Assembly (NCBI GenBank): GCA_011065065.1
Contig: JAAKFL010000151.1
Location: forward strand, 1-5,053
Length of the DNA: 5,053 bases
Direction: 5' to 3'
Source of the DNA: Chlamydiota bacterium
Lineage (GTDB): Bacteria; Chlamydiota; Chlamydiia; Chlamydiales; SLFE01
Part shown: positions 5,009-5,053 of the stretch, one piece after another
How the letters are laid out: every line of letters starts with the position of its first letter
Numbering within the stretch: position 1 is the first letter of the stretch
Notes under the pieces: generated by a model
Told to the model about the DNA's origin: nothing
Seen by the model: only the letters and a program-made list of their open reading frames with translations
Databases searched by the model: none
Position numbers and translations under genes: made by a program

Positions 5009-5053
5009 CGCGAAGATCGCGAAGATCGCGAAGATCGCGAAGATCGCGAAGAT
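5009..5053. repeat. Perfect 9-bp tandem array, at least five copies, cut by window end
   Basis: The unit CGCGAAGAT repeats five times without a mismatch, ending exactly at the last base, so the true length is unknown. The unit length is a multiple of three and free of stops. On the plus strand it would encode Arg-Glu-Asp repeats after an ATG at 4991 (MAYKFN, then five RED). GCGAAG-type tandem arrays are familiar in spacers of environmental bacteria and are often mis-called as genes. A slightly similar A/C/G-rich stretch (4923-4943) lies nearby. It is best treated as a non-coding microsatellite unless a longer flank shows a gene. Confidence 0.9.

Overview
The window most likely comes from an amoeba-associated member of the Chlamydiae (Parachlamydia/Protochlamydia/Waddlia type), or failing that another intracellular bacterium of protists. 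The case rests on gene content: a short F-box-like protein, a large protein that reads as a BTB-type domain followed by ribonuclease-inhibitor-type leucine-rich repeats (LRR), and AT-rich genes set in repeat-laden spacers. No single marker gene settles the genus. The only universal gene is the 3' part of a 5S rRNA at the left edge, so the window starts at the end of an rRNA operon. The left end lies inside a multicopy gene and the right end inside a 9-bp tandem array, so this may be a whole short assembly contig rather than an arbitrary cut.

Layout: 1-84 is the 5S rRNA 3' part, followed by a T tract. Positions 90-504 hold no gene but much structure: a heptamer array (90-117), a 188-bp compound palindrome built from six mini-hairpins (175-362), a plausible sigma-70 promoter (430-458) and a second heptamer array (462-489). 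The F-box-like gene (505-1062, +) runs rightward. It converges on a leftward block made of a short-chain dehydrogenase/reductase (1107-1772, -), the BTB-LRR gene (1805-3988, -) and an unrecognised all-helical gene (4061-4858, -). The BTB-LRR gene has its own good promoter and ribosome site in the 72-bp gap upstream, and it is probably co-transcribed with the reductase 32 bp downstream. Positions 4859-5008 are a spacer in which I see no convincing promoter, and 5009-5053 is a perfect 9-bp tandem array.

How the genes may work together: F-box and BTB domains are the eukaryotic adaptors for Cul1 (SCF) and Cul3 ubiquitin ligases, and LRRs supply substrate-binding surfaces. Two such proteins side by side suggest an effector locus aimed at host ubiquitination. 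The most striking detail is that the BTB-LRR protein ends in Gly-Gly-Gly-Cys-Val-Val-Cys. This is a textbook CaaX box after a short charged, glycine-rich linker, which would let host farnesyltransferase anchor the protein to host membranes, as is known for the Legionella F-box effector AnkB. Secretion, prenylation and ligase binding are inferences from sequence. The reductase looks like an intact housekeeping-type enzyme of the C-factor-like group with no obvious link to the effectors.
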